Shown here one piece after another: positions 25,971 through 37,690 of a DNA stretch of 64,000 nt (its first letter is position 1; every line of letters starts with the position of its first letter). Position numbers and translations under genes: made by a program. The notes beneath the pieces were generated by a model that was not told where the DNA came from, did no database searches, and worked only from the letters and a program-made list of their open reading frames with translations. Source of the stretch: Pardosa pseudoannulata (Eukaryota > Arthropoda > Arachnida > Araneae > Lycosidae); contig CM063502.1 of NCBI GenBank assembly GCA_032207245.1, positions 48,041,404-48,105,403 of the forward strand, written 5' to 3'.

Positions 25971-26576
25971 TTAATACTACTTATAAGAGCGGTCAAATGA
26001 CCACTTTTTAGACTTTAATCAAAATTGTTAAATTCCAGTTTTCATTTTTCTTGAACATACTGCACGACTTTTTCTATAACATATAGCTACTTAATTTTTC
26101 TATATCTTTCTTCATTGTTAGTTTTTCCTGATAATCACATGTAGTCTATCGTTATCTACGGTAAGCGGTCTTTTGATCACTGGAAAAAATATGAAATTTT
26201 ATAAAGTTATCTGCATTGAAATTTCGAATTTACTACTAACTTTAAGTTTTCCAAAAAATATCTCCCGATTGCTTTTAGGAACATGCCATGTGCTTATATA
26301 TAGTTTGATTTATGCCGACTGCTGATAACCTACGGGGCTAAAAAATGCACTGCGTCTGTACATAGAATTAAAAATATTTGCGACATGATCTAAAAATATA
26401 TATTCTCATAGCCTGAAAAAAATGTTTTTTAATCTTTACATGATAATTATTTTGTTTTATCGCCTGTGATAAAATCTGTATTATTTATAATCAACTGGAT
26501 AAGAATATAATGTTTATTTGAAAAGCTGTCACTTGAGAAATAAGTTTATATAAAATGTCTGTAAGTTTAGTGTTAA
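25971..26576. mobile_element. Candidate TTAA MITE, ~600 bp
   Basis: TTAA at 25971-25974 begins TTAATACTACTTATAAG, and TTTAGTGTTAA ends at 26576. Read inwards, the right end (TTAACACTAAACTTAC...GACATTTTATATAA) resembles the left end of the 81-bp MITE at 23464. The left end with GGTCAAATGACC at 25991-26002 resembles that MITE's inverted right end. A second palindrome-like motif, GCGGTCTTTTGATCAC, is at 26165-26180. The pairing of ends is an inference because the inner sequence is unlike the small MITE. Confidence 0.45.
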
Positions 26577-26587
26577 ACGTTTGCATA

Positions 26588-26641
26588 CATGGTGGTAGCT
26601 CAGTGGTAAATCATACCCATCCAAACTGGTGGGCATGGGTC
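26588..26641 (+). repeat. tRNA-like fragment
   Basis: GGTGGTAGCTCAGTGGTAAA matches an A-box region well, but no B-box follows at the expected distance. It is likely a broken SINE head. Confidence 0.4.
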
Positions 26642-27711
26642 GTCTTTGCTGTTTCATATTTGTCTGTAATGCAACTTGTTAATGTAATGGATACACATGT
26701 AAACACATTTTGTTGAATTTCTAATTAAGTAAATATGTTAAGCAAAATTGAGATATGTTTTACATAATTCCTTTTATAATTTTCTCCCACAAACTAAAAA
26801 AAATTATGTCCTGAAAAATTATAAGAAAATTTCTGAGAAATAAAAACATCTAAGAAAAGGTAAAATAGTGATCCAGACGCGAATATACCTTTTCTCTTTG
26901 CAGATTCAGCTACCTTGAAATTTATCAAAGTGTCATTGTTATACACTTCATCAAACAATTCACTTTTCGAGCGATGTCAAAACTATCGAAGTAAACTATA
27001 GATCAAAAACCTTATATAATAATCTTAATTATATAAATATTCTTAAAAGTAACAAATTGTTTGAGCGATGTCAAAACTACCGAAATAAATTATATCAAAA
27101 ATCAATATAATACATTAATATCATACAAAATAATGAAAGCAGATACTGATTCAGGCATTTTTAGTACCTAGTGCTTTTAAATAGGGAAAAACGTCGTAAA
27201 TTACTTGAATATGTTAATAAACTTATCTTTACAAATGTAATATGTGAAGATGTATTGTTTATCAGTAACTACTTTCATTCAAATGGGAGTATGTTGTTAT
27301 AAACATTTTAGAGTTCCCGGATTTGATCCTGTAATAAGTCCCCGATATTTCTTAGTGGCTCTTTATAAGAAGTTACCCTTAATCACCATTATTGACGTTG
27401 CATTTTTTGAAGTAACTGCCGTGAGACGTAATACACGTCTCAACATTCTGTCCGTTTCTGTGAAAGTTGATTATTTGAGAGATGTTTCAAAACCACCCCC
27501 TATGCTTTTATACATGTTTTGTTCTTTTTGAAATGGTTATCTTTTAGTCTCTTTTTATGGAAAGAGAAAAATCTCATGGAGTGAGATCAGGAGTATAAAG
27601 AGGGTGTGGTATGATATTTAAGTTGTTCATAAGGGAAACGTCCAATATGTTGTTGCTTATGTCACTTGGAAGAGTCAAGTTCTTAAGCCGGAAACTACTC
27701 GATCTTGAAGA
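26642..27711. other. A+T-rich stretch, little recognised
   Basis: FGAGCGATGTCAAAACTA-like sequence occurs twice (near 26970 and 27064) as a short direct repeat. A weak B-box-like GGATTTGATCC is near 27320. The 95-codon plus-strand frame at 27244-27531 shows no domain. Confidence 0.4.
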
Positions 27712-28232
27712 AAGGTTACGTTTTTCGTTCTGAAGCGCTTTGCTAGTGGGAAGTAATGACTTTGAGCTCAAAGACAGTCCCCGTAATTTGGAAGCACTAT
27801 TAAGCAGATGATACGCATGCTTTCCTTACTACCTCTGGAGGTATCGTTTGAAAGTGGTGGGCAATGCTATCAATAACCTATTTTACGTTCCCCAGCCGCC
27901 ATTAATAAACACGATGGTTTTTGACCGGTGTGAACCTCAAACTCACAATCATTCGGGTATGTTCCGGGGGGCGGGGGCCGCTTTGCCTCGCGGGGCGGGG
28001 CGGGGCGGCGACTCGTCAACGAGGTCCTAGATGTCCGAGCTCGGAGGCCTCAGTGAGTCCTCTCGTGTCCGATAGGATTGAGCTCATGGGACTGATCTCG
28101 TGTCTGGGTGTGGACACTGGGCTTGTACCAAACGCTCTTAACCAGACTCCGTCTGGTGGGTGGCAGGCCGCAGGTCAGCCAATCATTCGGGTATGAGATC
28201 GACGCCTTTGCCGACTGAGCTACCGCGGCACT
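27712..28232 (-). repeat. SINE-M copy split by a GC-rich insertion
   Basis: On the minus strand, GCGGTAGCTCAGTCGGCAAA and CTCATAC form the tRNA(Met)-like head. The body continues with TTAATGGCGGCTGGGGAACG, CGATACCTCCAGAGG and a tail that aligns with the copies at 55 and 62 kb. The head is interrupted between the anticodon region and the B-box by the insert at 27962-28179. Without the insert and one target copy the SINE is about 287 bp. Confidence 0.82.
27946..28195. mobile_element. 218-bp GC-rich insertion with 16-bp target duplication
   Basis: CAATCATTCGGGTATG occurs at 27946-27961 and again, identically, at 28180-28195, bracketing 218 bp at 27962-28179. The insert is strikingly GC-rich (GGGGGGCGGGGGCC, GGGGCGGGGCGGGGCGG at its left end) in a window that is about 70% A+T. 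It has no poly-A tail and no obvious inverted ends. The long target duplication favours target-primed retroposition. I do not recognise the inserted sequence. It stays open for up to 91 codons in one frame, which is easy in GC-rich DNA. Confidence 0.85.
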
Positions 28233-28839
28233 TGTGTTTAATGCTTTGTTACTCTGCCTGTGTATGACAACCATAGACCTTTTTTTATAATACCAGCAAC
28301 AGCATTTCGTCTATTTTACATAACTTTTTATAGTTCCTCAATAGTCGATTGACTATTACTATTATTTATTGAAATGTGACTAGAGGCTTTGTCCATGCGA
28401 AACTCAACTTTATTAATATCTTTTCATTAAAAGGCTGGATTTTTAGTTTCATACAATCATTCGAAAACATTTTGTTGAAAACAGAGTAATTTAATTTTGG
28501 CCTTACTTGTGACTTGGGAATTTAATGTTTGCTTTACAAACACAAACCTAATAAAATCTCGAAACTATCATTAATCCATTTAAAAACATTTCATATTGTC
28601 ATTTTCGTCAACTGAGCAATAAAAAATTGCTGTTTTTTATTACAATTATTTTTTATATCAATTATTACACCTAGGTTTCACAGACTGTTACAAATTTAAC
28701 TTTTTCAGCAACTAGGTATTTTTCATAAAACTTTCTACAATTTGTTTTCCTTTCAGTAATGTTTATCTAAAGCAGATGAGGTTTAGGGTTAGATATCTTT
28801 TTTTTAGTTTCAAATTTTTATGACGATTTTTACGTACTT
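28233..28839. other. A+T-rich stretch, nothing recognised
   Basis: No repeat copy or coding signal noticed between the SINE and the second 458-bp locus. Confidence 0.45.
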
Positions 28840-29459
28840 TATAGATCCAATTAATGGTTTCCATTTTATGGCTTATCATGCTGGCTATCACTTTTTTAAA
28901 CAGACATACAAACTCTAAAAATGGTTTTACAACTTCCTAATATAACCTAATTAAAACCATTCTATATAAAATAACTCTTAAAGCATCTCGAGTATTAAAT
29001 AAGTAACTATATAAGTATATATAGTATATAAGTACTGTATAGTATTAGTTTCTTAAACATACATAAAAACAGTTCATAATGCTTGATTCAAAACTGCAAG
29101 CTTAGTCACAATATTGTTGCAAAGTCATAAAAAGATTAGAAATTTTTATCCCTTTTTAGTATTAAGTAAATAGTCAAAATGTTACGATTAATTACGATTT
29201 AAATAATGGAATACCACACTAAGCATGAGTGACTCACATATTTATTATACGCTAAATAAAATAAATAAAGGATCTAATACATTTTAAAACTAATTATAGA
29301 TCTAATTAATGGTTTCCATTTTATGGCTTATCATGCTGGCTATCACTTTTTTTTAACAGACATACAAACTCAAGAAAAATGGCTTTACGACTTCCTAATA
29401 TAACCTTATTAAAATCATTCTATAAAATAAGACTCTTAAAGCATCTCGAGTATTAAATA
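28840..29459. repeat. 458-bp repeat family, locus 2
   Basis: A partial unit (from TATAGATCCAATTAATGG at 28840) is followed by a nearly full unit starting with TTTCTTAAACATACATAAAA at 29049. The locus ends at CTCGAGTATTAAATA, essentially the same unit position at which locus 1 ends. Similarity to locus 1 is high, so the two loci are recent or homogenised copies. Confidence 0.93.
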
Positions 29460-29488
29460 GATTAAAACAAATGCCTTTGTTTTAATCT
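29459..29488. other. Perfect 13-bp hairpin at the end of the 458-bp repeat
   Basis: AGATTAAAACAAA and its exact inverted copy TTTGTTTTAATCT are separated by four bases (TGCC). It starts where similarity to the tandem repeat stops. Confidence 0.9.
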
Positions 29489-32400
29489 GAATATCTTCAT
29501 TTAGTATTAGAGACTACACTTCCTTGATATTTATCTGCCGACTTAAAAAGAGGCTTCAAGGTTATTTATTTTTTACTGTTAGTCTTTTTACTTTAAAATT
29601 TGATATTTATAAACACTTCCTAGGAAATTGCAGTTCTGTAAGCTTTGAATCATCAATCCGTTTGAGATGCCATTTTGAAAAGATATATTTTATACAGCAT
29701 TTGAATCGAAACCAAATAGTAGCAGACTATTATGCTGAAGATCTTTATCTCGGCAAAATCTTTATCTCAAAATCTTTATAAAAAATAAGTACAAAATCAT
29801 TTCTGTAAAGTACAAATGACTTTCTCTATATGCAGAATAATATAGAGACATTCCATTCTGTATATGTTACCACAGAAAAACGACTCTTATGTCTTGTGTA
29901 GAAGGCATACGTATTAAAAGGAAACAAAATATTACCTCTGAATATTATAAATTTTATAAGATGTCGTGATTTTCTATTCAAAAATATTGGTTTACTTTTA
30001 ACATCTGTTGTAAGGTCTCACGGATATTATCCCTCGTCTCTCTAAATCAAAATTGATCCATGACTTTAACAGTATATTCCTTCAATATGCTGTCAAGATC
30101 ACTTATCAAGTTGAAAGATAATTAAAAATTAATTTAAACGAACAACTGAAGATAGTTTTATCTCACAAAATACGTCCCCAGTAGATAAAAGTTAAGTTTA
30201 ACAAGAACTGTGATTTTGTAAAATACACCAGAGTGTTGACTTAATATTTAAAATAAAATCTCAACCAGTTGAAAATTATAAAGAAACATAGATTCTCAAT
30301 CTTTTATAACAAAGAAAAACAAACTAAGTGATCGTGGAGAAGCCACAAAAATTTCCTTAAAACAGAATGGTCAATTTACAGAAATAGAAGTTTAAGCAAG
30401 CACATAAATCAAAGCTATTTTTTAAAACAATGATTTTCCCTGTGATGACATTTGAACAATCAAAACTAATAAATTGCTTGGCAAATTGGCCCCACAACCT
30501 TGTCAAAAGTATCACTTAATATGTAAATTAAGCAGAATTAAAGAAGTCTTGAAAAGAATAAAAAATAAAGTAAAATAAACCCATTTTGAATTATCCTCCA
30601 GTTTACGGGCAACCAGCCAATTCTAATGAACTGCTAATGAATTTATAGCTTAGTTATATTTTACTTAATTCCTTTCAGTGAATGGCGAAAAAAAGGGAAT
30701 AAGTGATGTGTATTCTCATTTTTCAAAAATTCCTTCTCCCCAGTGTGTTCTTTGATACAATCCAGATTCAGATAAAAGAAGAAGGAATTATCTTAATGAT
30801 GGATGCTCTGTGAAAGACCGTTTGGAAAAAAAATGAAGTGTTGAACGATCATATAAAAGGAATTCTATGGGAAGAATTTTGCTTCTAGAAATATTTTTGA
30901 GAATGGGGTTTAAATATGCATAAGCTGAATTCCGAATTTTTTAATAAAGTAAATGAAATTAAATGTATTAAAATATATCCCTTGAAAATTCATGCAAAGT
31001 CTTTAATAATTTCCTTTTAAATAAAGTAATTTTAAAGAAGGATATTTTTAAAATATGTTGAAACAGTTTCTGCGAGAAACAGTTGTCAAAACAATACTAA
31101 ATCGAGATGACGTTTAATAAAATAAGTTAAGGAAATTTAAGCAATGATATGAAATGTCAAAAGCAAAGTATGTAACCCACAATATTATGTCATTTTTGGG
31201 GTGTATTACTAAATGTCATCTAAGGTACTGTTATTTAAAATAAAAATTACATATTATAAAAAAATTAAGCTGTCATGACAAATTACAAGAAGTTTTAAAT
31301 AAGAAATAAACATTTAACGTGAAGACGCACAAATGTAGTAAGAAAAAGAAAACATAATTTGGTTATTATGTTTGCTCAACTTTAAATGTCAGGGTTTCAT
31401 TTTTTACAGTCTAATTTCTTTATATATTTTACACACAGTCTACACGTTTCCTAAAATGATTTTATCTTCGGTTATGTAAGAAAATATGTATATTGCTGTC
31501 ATTTTTATGAATTAGAATATACTATTTCTCTTGCTGTTTCATCCAGCATGCAAAATTTAATTCTTGGCATCAAGCAGTAAATTTAAATTAAATAATACTA
31601 GCTATCAAACGTATTATTTGTCGTATATTTTACTCTAAATATGCTATGGTACTCCGTTCTGAACAATTTGAGTGCATCTAGATTAATCAGGAAATTTGAA
31701 ACACTAAACAAATATACAACTAGAGCTTTTTCTATATTTCATCTGTTCATAATAGTTCAATAAAAATAAAGGTTTAGAAAATTATCAGAAGTTAAAGTCA
31801 GGAGCTTAGAAATGAAGCTGAGGTATATTTTCTTTATAAATCAGAATAGGCTATAGCGTTGAAATAGTATTTTAGAATGTTCTTTGGATGTGTAAAATGC
31901 ACATATATCGAGTTTATACATAAAATATAATATGCATACATACATGCAGTAGAACATATGATATGCTTCTGTAAATTCTCCGAAATATGTTACGACAGGA
32001 TATTTTAGAAGACAAAGCTAAAATGTTAGAGGTAGCTTCTCAATTAACTAAATATATGGTTCTTCCCGTTGGGTCATAATAATTCTTAATTTAAATTGCC
32101 AGAGAATGTAGTTCAGCTTCCTAACATTTTCCTTTAAACTTACATTTTGAAATTTCGTTTCAGAGATGGTGTAGTAATCATTTATATGATTTGGTATTTT
32201 CAAAATTTTGTTATAAATATGAATTACTTTAAGAATTTCAATTTTTTTATAGGCAAATATTGTTTCTTTTTTAAAATGTTTTAAATTTTGAGAAGGATTT
32301 TAGATACATATGAGCTTCATTAATAAACAGTTATGTATTATGACGTTTTCATAAACTCTGTTATTTTTACATCAAAAGTGTTTTTATATAAGTGTAGGTT

Positions 32401-33625
32401 TAATCTCAATGACTAAAAGAGTATAAGTAAAAACATTAGTTTATTAGTTTTTTTCCCAATATTAGAGCTCACAAATGCTAAAACCTAGAGTGAATCTTTT
32501 TTTATATTTAAATAATTTCCCAGTTTTTATTTGATGTCAACGTATTATTTGCTAAGGGATGCTAAAGGATTCTAAGGGCCTTTCCTTTATCCAAATGATG
32601 TAACTTTTAAAAGTATACGGATGATGGTATGCTTCTCTACGTAGTTTTTTAGTTTAAAAAAACTCGATGTTTTTTTGGAAATTAACCCTTGAAATAAGTT
32701 TTTTGATTAATAGTTAAGAGAATTGGTAAATTTATAACAAATTTTTCCTCTTGATGCATATAATAATCCATGTTTGTTTTCATCAGAACTGTCTTTGTGT
32801 TGGTGTTGATAAGGAAATATACCTAAAATTTTAAAGTTGAATAAAGCTTGAGAAGAATTAAAATTTTTGACTATTTGGATTTACAATTAAAGAGCTTTGT
32901 TTATCACCCTATATGTAATAAGAATATCTCATTCCTTAAAAAATAACGTTACAGATTAAAATTTCGTTCCGTATGAAGCACAAATGTAGTAATGCATAAC
33001 TTCTAAGCTGAAACAATTATGTAAGGTATTTTATACATTTAATCTATTTTCCGAATCTCTTCTCCTAGTCTTAGTAGTGAGTTTTAAATGCTTGACAGTT
33101 TGAGAAGGTTGCATCTTCTTAAGCTTTGCAGATTTACTACAATTTGATTTTTTAAAATTCATTCTTTTGACTGAATTACATACGGTGTATCATGAGCAAG
33201 AACACGAGGCTGGAGTATCGTATTAAAATAAATCTTCTGATAAACGTGCTGATATACATTGTTTTAATCTCTACTGTTATAAGTAGTAACTTAATCCAAT
33301 ATAATTTTGCGATCTAGCTTGAGTGAATTTGTAATTGTATCTTGAGTGTCAACGTGCAATACGCATTTCAATGGAGTATGTGTGACTTAAAATGATAGGT
33401 AACTGAACATCGATATATATTTTTTTTTAATTCACTGGAAATATAATCTTTGTTAGTTATTTTCACAGATGACGTTTCATCTGGTGCGTTTGTGCTCAAA
33501 CCCTTTTCTAGCAAGAACCTTCTGAAGCGTTTGAGCAAAACAATTTGTTTATGCCCTTTTTTGTCATATTACAATCAAATTCTTTAGACACAAATAGTCG
33601 GATTTGTTTTATTTTGGCTTGTATA
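29489..33625. other. 4.1-kb A+T-rich stretch, nothing recognised
   Basis: One of the longest parts of the window without a recognised repeat. The 85-codon plus-strand frame at 29524-29781 has no known motif. No splice-bounded exon, tRNA-like box or inverted ends were identified. Confidence 0.45.
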
Positions 33626-33725
33626 TACAGGGTGTCCCAAAAGGTCGTTTACAAACTTAACATGCTGTCATATCATGATGAACAAGATTTACATAGGAAC
33701 TTGTGTCCGAAAATGCAAACTGTGA

Positions 33726-33738
33726 CCACTAGAGGGCA
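33726..33738 (+). promoter_or_regulatory. CTCF-like motif inside the mariner-like element
   Basis: CCACTAGAGGGCA matches the core CTCF consensus form CCANNAGRKGGCA. It lies directly inside the left inverted repeat. Binding is not shown by sequence alone. Confidence 0.35.
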
Positions 33739-33757
33739 ATAATTGCAGGAAAATTGC

Positions 33758-34008
33758 TGGATCGGTAGAAGCGGACTGCCGCGAACCCCCGACCTGACTC
33801 TCCTGGATTTCTACCTGTGGGGTCACATGAAGTCCATGGTATACGAGACACCGTAACATCGGACATGGATCTTATCGCCAGGATCGCGGAAGCGGCAGCA
33901 CGTGTCCGTGACACTCCTGGCCAATTTGAACGGGTTCGTGAATCCATGCGCCGACGTTGTGAAACATGCATTGTGGCGAAAGGAAACAATTTTGAGCATT
34001 TGCTGTGA
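33758..34008 (+). pseudogene. C-terminal transposase remnant, Tc1/mariner superfamily
   Basis: The frame from 33758 contains TPDLTLLDFYLWGHMKS, matching the conserved PDLxPLDFFLWGxLK block before the last catalytic region of many arthropod mariner-like transposases. A single-base loss near 33855 shifts the frame. The rest (SDMDLIARIAEAAARV..., FERVRESMRRRC) continues in the next frame to TGA at 34006-34008, the expected natural C-terminus. The N-terminal DNA-binding domain and most of the catalytic core have been deleted. It cannot act on its own but could be mobilised by a related transposase. Confidence 0.85.
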
Positions 34009-34201
34009 TGTAATCCTCATCTGCAGTAAAAATCCTATTAACACCACTGTCGATATCATTTTTTTCCCTCCTGCTCCACACTCGTGATCACTGCACTCTC
34101 AGTTTGCATTTTCAGACGCAAGTTCCTATGTTAATCTTGTTCATCGTGATATGACAGACCAGCATGTTAAGTTTGTAAACGACCTTTTGGGACACCCTGT
34201 A

Positions 34202-36645
34202 TATTGTTTGGGTCGTGAGGGAGTGTTGCGTACATATATATTTTAAGTCCCAATTCTCCAACCTTATTAGCAAGCATAGAATGCGTTCTTTTACTTTTTT
34301 ATTGTTATCTATAATTGGGTCCTTATTGTCTTTTATTAATGCATCTGATTTTAGTTTTACGCAATTCTATGACTTTATATATATTCAAGAACTTGCGTAA
34401 AAGTCATGCAATTGAATGCATCAAGGGGTGATTGAACCTTTGCACTATAATCTCAATACACTTTTTATTATTTATATACATATGTAATGGAATAAATTTT
34501 ATCATAAATATATAGTTTATACATTCCGATTTGCAAATTTATGTATCGTAAAGATATGCTAGGGTAAAGATCTTAAAATTAGAATGGAAGAGGAATTTTT
34601 GTTTGATATCTAATCTCTTTTATTGTTTAAAAAAAAGCTTTCCCAAAATAAATCAAAAGAAAAATTAATGAACCCCTGTTTATTCAAACCAAGAAGATAA
34701 AATTTAATGTGATTATGTGAGGAGAAATTCATAAAAATTCATAGTATTTGCAAATGAATGTGTCTTACATTTATAAGAGACTCATCAAATGCATTTCTAG
34801 AATAACATAGAAGTATAATTTAAACCTAAACGTACGTGATGCTTAATAGAAGTTTTATATCAACGTTCTGTTTCAACAATGCCAGTTGTTTCTAGTTCCC
34901 AGAGCAGTAGTTAATTTTCTGAAGAAGAATTTATTAGGAGGAAGAGGCGGAAGAAAAGTTGCTTTGTGCATTTGAATCTGATTTATTCATCTCCTTACAG
35001 GTCACAAACTCTCTCTTTAAAATTAGAACTAAGGGAGTTCAGTAGAATAAACGGCTATCCTTAATGAAAACGTTTTATTAATGTATTCTTAAAATAATTA
35101 CTCTCCATATTTGAACTTGGGAAAATGTCATTCTAATTCGGGACTCTTATAATTAAAGAAGGCATTTAATTCTTCTCTGCATGAACTTCAATACAAAATC
35201 TTGATATCTAATTTAAATTTTATATAGGTTGATAGCCATCGCATGAATAATTAATACTACTATAGTGTTAGAAACTTTCTATAGGCAATTTGTTTATATT
35301 TCATGAAAGTTTAGTAACACTTTTTAAACTCGAGCATTTAAATTCCGTACATACGATGCCCCATAACGGAATACATCAGAGTAATCCAAGTTTTAGCAAA
35401 TATTCCATTTGTATTTAATTAACCAAAGCACATAAAATTATTCTTTCAATCGTAGCAACCATTGAATTGCATTGAAATATCGCAGAGTGCAGCCTATCCT
35501 GTTGGGTATAAGGCTTTTACCAGCTACTCTGGGGAAAGAGTCCATTCCCCAATCCAAGAGTTACCCTGGGACTGTACCCGAGGGATAAGACTGGGTTATA
35601 TTAAAAGATAAAAAATAAAAGAGAAGGAAGGAGGGAAGTATATTCATTTGCGGTACCAAAGTACAATGTCTTAGAATACTTGTAATTTCTTGAAATAGAT
35701 AAATTGTCCGTAGCATGCAGATACAAAAATAGCCATGTGAAGGGAAGACAATGCTTGCAAAGCATAAACTAAAACTAAAAACATCAAGGCTATTAGCAGT
35801 AGATGCAGTTTTAATAAAGAAATTGTGGTTTTGTGAATATGATCGTTGACTTAGAGATAAGACTTCTTATAGATGAAAATATCTAATGAATAGGATAACG
35901 ATGGTACATGAAAAGAACAAAAAATTAATTTGTATAGATTGAAGCATTGAGATTTGGGCAGGCTATCAAGCTACTTCGTCTTGGTAGTCTCAGTTTATAA
36001 CTAAGCAGTTCTTAATTGAGCAATGCAGAATTGCATTACTTAATTCGTTGACATTAAGTTCTTGTTGTTGGTTACAAGGAATTGGTATAGATCGCCTTCC
36101 CCACTTGGATGGAAAAACTGTAACATTCTTAGAGGGAGTTAAACCCCATAAAAGGTGGTATGCCATCATATTTTCATGTCTAACACCAGTATAGGTGTGG
36201 ACAACACCTTATACAAACAGCCCCCAAAGATAATAATTATTTGAACGTATCCCATTTTATAGTATCTAGATGGCATGGTTGTACAACAAAATTATATATT
36301 GATCTGTTCTATTTTCATATGAGGAAGATCACAGGCTGGTCCTGTTTAGACTCAAGACAATTTATATTTGGTTATCGGAATATTTTCATATATCATACAA
36401 ATTGCTCTCATCTGAAAATTTAAATCGTATTTTATCCAATTATTCTAATTTTGTTTTTTTTTAGACATTACAGTTGTGCCCTTCCAATGAATTTTGGGCT
36501 TCCTATATAACAAATCTTCAGAGGAACAAATAACAAATTTCTGCACAGTGAATTAAGTTACTATTACAAAAATACCTACGTATACCATGTGCACAAAAAG
36601 TCTGTGTGAATATGAAACATTTATAAAATGTATAAAATGGACGGG
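34202..36645. other. A+T-rich stretch with two less A+T-rich islands
   Basis: Islands near 35480-35600 (CCAGCTACTCTGGGG, GGGACTGTACCCGAGGG) and 36060-36220 (GATCGCCTTCCCCACTTGG) look like old repeats, but I could not match them to a family. No coding sequence recognised. Confidence 0.4.
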
Positions 36646-36664
36646 TTTTTTTTTGGGGGGGGGG
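36646..36664. repeat. T9G10 homopolymer junction
   Basis: Nine T residues run into ten G residues, like the T23G10 tract at 21517-21549. Confidence 0.9.
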
Positions 36665-36757
36665 TAGTATTGTTAGGTGACGATTTTTTTCTTTTGACAA
36701 GGAAATATTAGTTAAAAAAATTTCTATTAAGTAGCGGTGACGTACACAAATCAAAGG

Positions 36758-36759
<2 letters not shown>

Positions 36760-36808
<49 letters not shown>
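36760..36808. repeat. (TA)24 microsatellite
   Basis: A pure TA tract just upstream of the foldback element. Confidence 0.96.
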
Positions 36809-36812
<4 letters not shown>

Positions 36813-36829
36813 AAAGAACGACTTTAAAT

Positions 36830-37690
36830 TGTTTATAACAGCAATATGTGTTCACAGAATCACTATAGCAGAGTTGAACATTGCAGGCGAATTACAAATC
36901 CAGTAATGTCAGAGTGGAGCGAGTCCGGATGTATAGATGACATCTCTCGGCGTATCCAATCTTTCAGTTTCAGCAGATTAGATGGACCGGATCGGATCGA
37001 TACACGTGGGATTTCAATTATCTCCACAACCAAAAGTCTGCTGGTGTCAAATTTGAAGATCGACGAGGCCATGGGAATTTGCAGCGCCAGCTAATGACTT
37101 TGTGTTCTCCGAACGCCTATATTAGGAATGTCTTTACCTTTATAAGATGAGTTACTCTAGCTTGCATTTATACGACAATAGAATGAGCATCTATTTAACA
37201 AAGACATGATACTTTTTCGCAGAAACGTTAAATATTACTGTACGTTCTCCGCTATACATTGATAGTTGTTTTCCACCCATTTACTGGACTATACTTTTCA
37301 AAGACGGTGGTCATACTTACGTGAAAGAGATAGCTTTCTACTGTCTTTGGAAGGGAGTTTGGATGGAGAAACTAATCACACTGCTACTTCGGTCAGGGCA
37401 TTCCTGATACAGGCGTTGGGAGAAGACAAAATTAATAGCAGTCTCTTCAGGTTTCCATCGGTCCGTTGGTCTTCATATTTGTCACTTTTAGACTTTTGGT
37501 TGTTAGAATAAATAAAACCTCTCGTTCATCGAATCTAATCTGTCGAAACTGAGAGATTCTATACGCCGAGAAATGTGATCTATACATCCGGACCTGCCAC
37601 ACTCTGCCGTTACTGAATTCGTAATTTGGCAGAAATGAGTTAAACATTGTGACAGTGATCATGTGAACAAAATTGCAACAGTAAGCTCTC
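36830..37690. mobile_element. Foldback element with ~300-bp inverted arms
   Basis: The arm at about 36840-37135 and the inverted arm at about 37395-37690 share blocks in the same order: GTTCACANGATCACT, CGAATTACNAAT, GGTCCGGATGTATAGAT or its counterpart, CTCGGCGTAT, ACAACCAAAAGTCT, CTCCNAACGCCT and AGGAATG. They are clearly diverged, so the element is old. A loop of about 260 bp separates the arms. Both arms are open for 60-80 codons, but in different frames relative to each other. Outer ends and target duplication are not clear. Confidence 0.78.

Larger units (their letters stand above)
33626..34201 (+). mobile_element. Mariner-like element with ~95-100-bp inverted ends, internally deleted
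   Basis: TA at 33626-33627 and 34200-34201 flanks 572 bp beginning CAGGGTGTCCCAAAAGG. The left (33628-33722) and right (34100-34199) inverted repeats are nearly identical apart from a 5-bp indel and a few substitutions. Between them lies only the C-terminal part of a transposase. The TA target and CAGGGTGTCCC ends fit the Tc1/mariner superfamily. The good match between the ends suggests fairly recent activity. Confidence 0.93.

Noticed and set aside
27848..28274. Overlapping frames of 60-91 codons on both strands
   Set aside because: They run across a GC-rich insert where stop codons are rare, and they cross SINE boundaries and a target duplication.
33823..34081. Overlapping minus-strand frames of 69-86 codons
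   Set aside because: They are shadows of the plus-strand mariner-like transposase remnant.
35480..36220. Possible old SINEs or gene remnants
   Set aside because: Composition suggests former repeats, but no alignable copy exists in this window.
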